Of a stretch of 7,405 nt of DNA, positions 6,203 to 7,405 are shown piece after piece. The notes under the pieces are model-generated. The model saw only the letters and a program-made list of their open reading frames with translations, ran no database searches and had not been told where the DNA came from. Origin of the DNA: JBPCPM01 sp050999155. Lineage in GTDB: Bacteria; Actinomycetota; Thermoleophilia; Solirubrobacterales; 70-9. Where the stretch lies: assembly GCA_050999155.1 (NCBI GenBank), contig JBPCPM010000145.1:1-7405 (forward strand), in the 5' to 3' direction. The translations under genes and the position numbers were made by a program. Position 1 is the stretch's first letter, and each line of letters opens with the position of its first letter.

Positions 6203-7134
6203 CCCTCTCTCCTTCCCACATCCGCTCTCGGGTCTCCACGCTGTCGCTGACCCTCGCGGCCGTCTTGACGACGAGCTTGCTCGCACCGGCCCTGGCGGCC
6301 GCGGTCGAGATCAACGAAGAGTTCAAGCCCCAGGAGGAGTTCAAGCTCGAGCCCTGGATTCCGCTCCAGATCGGCGGTATCGACATGAGCATCAACAAGG
6401 CCGTCTTCCTGCTCATGCTCTCCGGCTTTTTGACCTGCTTCACCATGCTCTACATGAGCCACAAGCTCAAGGCCAAGCCGGGCAAGGTCCAGGCGCTGTT
6501 CGAGATGGCCTACGACGTGGCCTACAACCAGATCACCCGTGACAACATCGAGAAGGAAAAGTACGCCCAGCGCTGGTTTCCGTTCCTGATCGCGCTGTTC
6601 TTCTTCATCTTGTTCAACAACTTCATCGGGTTCATCCCGCTGCCCCTGGACTCCAAGCACGAGCTCACGGTCCCCGGCATCAACATCGAGGTCAACGCGC
6701 TGGCGATCTACGCGGCCACCGCCAACATCTCGGTACCGCTGGTCCTGACCCTGGTCGTGTGGGTCTCCTACAACTGGGAGGGCGTGCGCAACAAGGGGAT
6801 GTTCGACTATCTCGCCGGCTTCGTGCCCGGCAGCGTGCCGACGCTGCTCAAGCCGGCCATGTTCTTCCTCGAGATCCTCAGCCACCTGGTCCGGATCGTG
6901 TCGCTATCGGCCCGGCTGTTCGCCAACATGCTGGCCGGCCATCTGCTGATCCTGCTCATGGGCGGCGGCATGGCCATCCTGCTCGGCAGCGCCATCGTGG
7001 GCGTCGTCACCGCCCCGATCGCGATCGCCTTCTACATCTTCGAGGTCGTCATCGTGGCCGGCCTGCAGGCGTTCATCTTTGCCATCTTGTCCGGCATCTA
7101 CATCGGCGAAGCAGTCGCCGATGGAGGCCACTAA
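6199..7134 (+). CDS. atpB: F-type ATP synthase subunit a
   Basis: A 311-residue membrane subunit of the Fo sector that forms the proton half-channels against the c-ring. Diagnostic features are LFNNFIGFIPLP at 138-149, TANISVPL at 174-181, the SARLFANMLAGH motif at 237-248 holding the essential arginine R239 (equivalent to E. coli R210), and LQAFIFAILSGIYIGEA at 289-305 with Q290 (equivalent to Q252). H248 lies where E. coli has E219, as in many other bacteria and in mitochondria. The start has a GAGG at good spacing and overlaps the previous stop in ATGA. Residues 1-35 look like a signal peptide: Arg residues, a hydrophobic run (STLSLTLAAVLTTSLLAPAL) and an ALA-A type cleavage site. The mature protein would begin near VEINEEFKP, ahead of the family-typical PWIPLQIGGIDMSINKAV. 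It is followed by atpE after 27 bases. The assignment is very secure. Confidence 0.97.
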   Translation: MTLSPSHIRSRVSTLSLTLAAVLTTSLLAPALAAAVEINEEFKPQEEFKLEPWIPLQIGGIDMSINKAVFLLMLSGFLTCFTMLYMSHKLKAKPGKVQALFEMAYDVAYNQITRDNIEKEKYAQRWFPFLIALFFFILFNNFIGFIPLPLDSKHELTVPGINIEVNALAIYAATANISVPLVLTLVVWVSYNWEGVRNKGMFDYLAGFVPGSVPTLLKPAMFFLEILSHLVRIVSLSARLFANMLAGHLLILLMGGGMAILLGSAIVGVVTAPIAIAFYIFEVVIVAGLQAFIFAILSGIYIGEAVADGGH

Positions 7135-7145
7135 CACCAACGCTT

Positions 7146-7151
7146 AGGAGG
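7146..7151 (+). promoter_or_regulatory. Ribosome binding site of atpE
   Basis: A full AGGAGG Shine-Dalgarno sits 10 bases before the GTG at 7162. It is the strongest ribosome binding site in the window, fitting the high synthesis rate that subunit c needs, since it is present in many copies per complex. It also fixes the GTG as the atpE start. Confidence 0.85.
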
Positions 7152-7161
7152 CGTAGCCACC

Positions 7162-7405
7162 GTGGACTTTCTCCCTCTCGACATCATTCTTCCCCTGGCC
7201 CAGGGTCAGGGCGCGGACGGCAAGGCGATCGCGCTCGGTCTGGGTACCGGGCTCGGCGCCATCGGCCCGGGCGCGGGCATCGGCTACATCTTCGGCAAGA
7301 CGATCGAGTCGGTGACCCGGCAGCCGGAGATGCGCGGCGAGATCCAGGGCCTGATGTGGTTGGGCTTCGCGCTCACCGAGGCCGTGGTCTTCTACGCGCT
7401 GATGA
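7162..7405 (+). CDS. atpE: F-type ATP synthase subunit c, 3' partial
   Basis: The first 81 codons of the c-ring proteolipid; the window ends before the stop. The protein is two helices joined by a polar loop. Helix 1 carries the glycine-rich packing motif (GLGTGLGAIGPGAGIG, residues 26-41), the loop has TRQPE at 52-56, and helix 2 has the ion-carrying carboxylate E73 in FALTEAVVFYAL. The position that is Gln in sodium-type c subunits is Ile here (I40) and E73 is followed by Ala, so a proton-coupled ring is expected. About 0-10 more residues are likely to follow. Start is GTG with a strong AGGAGG upstream, 27 bases after atpB. Further atp genes (atpF, atpH, atpA and so on) are expected beyond the edge but are not visible. 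The assignment is very secure. Confidence 0.96.
   Translation, partial: MDFLPLDIILPLAQGQGADGKAIALGLGTGLGAIGPGAGIGYIFGKTIESVTRQPEMRGEIQGLMWLGFALTEAVVFYALM

Overview
The window is a GC-rich, gene-dense bacterial chromosome segment with every supported gene on the + strand. The codon bias toward G/C in third positions, the GTG starts, and the style of the surface-polysaccharide and ATP synthase proteins suggest a high-GC actinobacterium, possibly of the Thermoleophilia/Solirubrobacterales type. That placement is an impression from the proteins, not a computed result. I see no mobile element, CRISPR array, tRNA or rRNA.

Bases 1-3466 hold a cell-surface polysaccharide block. It starts with the C-terminal part of a DUF354-family, GT-B-like protein that is cut by the window edge. 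After a 111-base gap comes an O-antigen ligase/Wzy-type membrane protein, which overlaps by 8 bases a WecA/TagO-type polyprenyl-phosphate sugar-1-phosphate transferase. A consistent reading is that the transferase starts a glycan on undecaprenyl phosphate, the DUF354 protein works on sugars or glycans on the cytoplasmic side, and the ligase/polymerase acts on the outer face.

Bases 3518-5674 encode one large signalling protein: about ten membrane segments, a GGDEF domain with an intact signature, and an HD-GYP domain that has HD, the second His and GYP but lacks the two histidines of the HHE motif. It looks like a membrane-bound cyclic-di-GMP synthase fused to a possibly impaired phosphodiesterase.

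Bases 5675-7405 hold the start of an F-type ATP synthase operon. A TATGAT hexamer and a strong hairpin lie in the gap before a small four-helix membrane protein in the position usually held by atpI. Then follow atpB (subunit a, with a signal-peptide-like N-terminus) and the beginning of atpE (subunit c, proton-type site), which runs off the window. Start/stop overlaps and clear Shine-Dalgarno sequences tie these genes together.

Overall this is mostly ordinary core and surface-polysaccharide content. The points worth a second look are the degenerate HD-GYP site, the hairpin at the head of the atp operon, the divergent AtpI-position protein and the AtpB N-terminus. I do not see evidence of a wholly new system.
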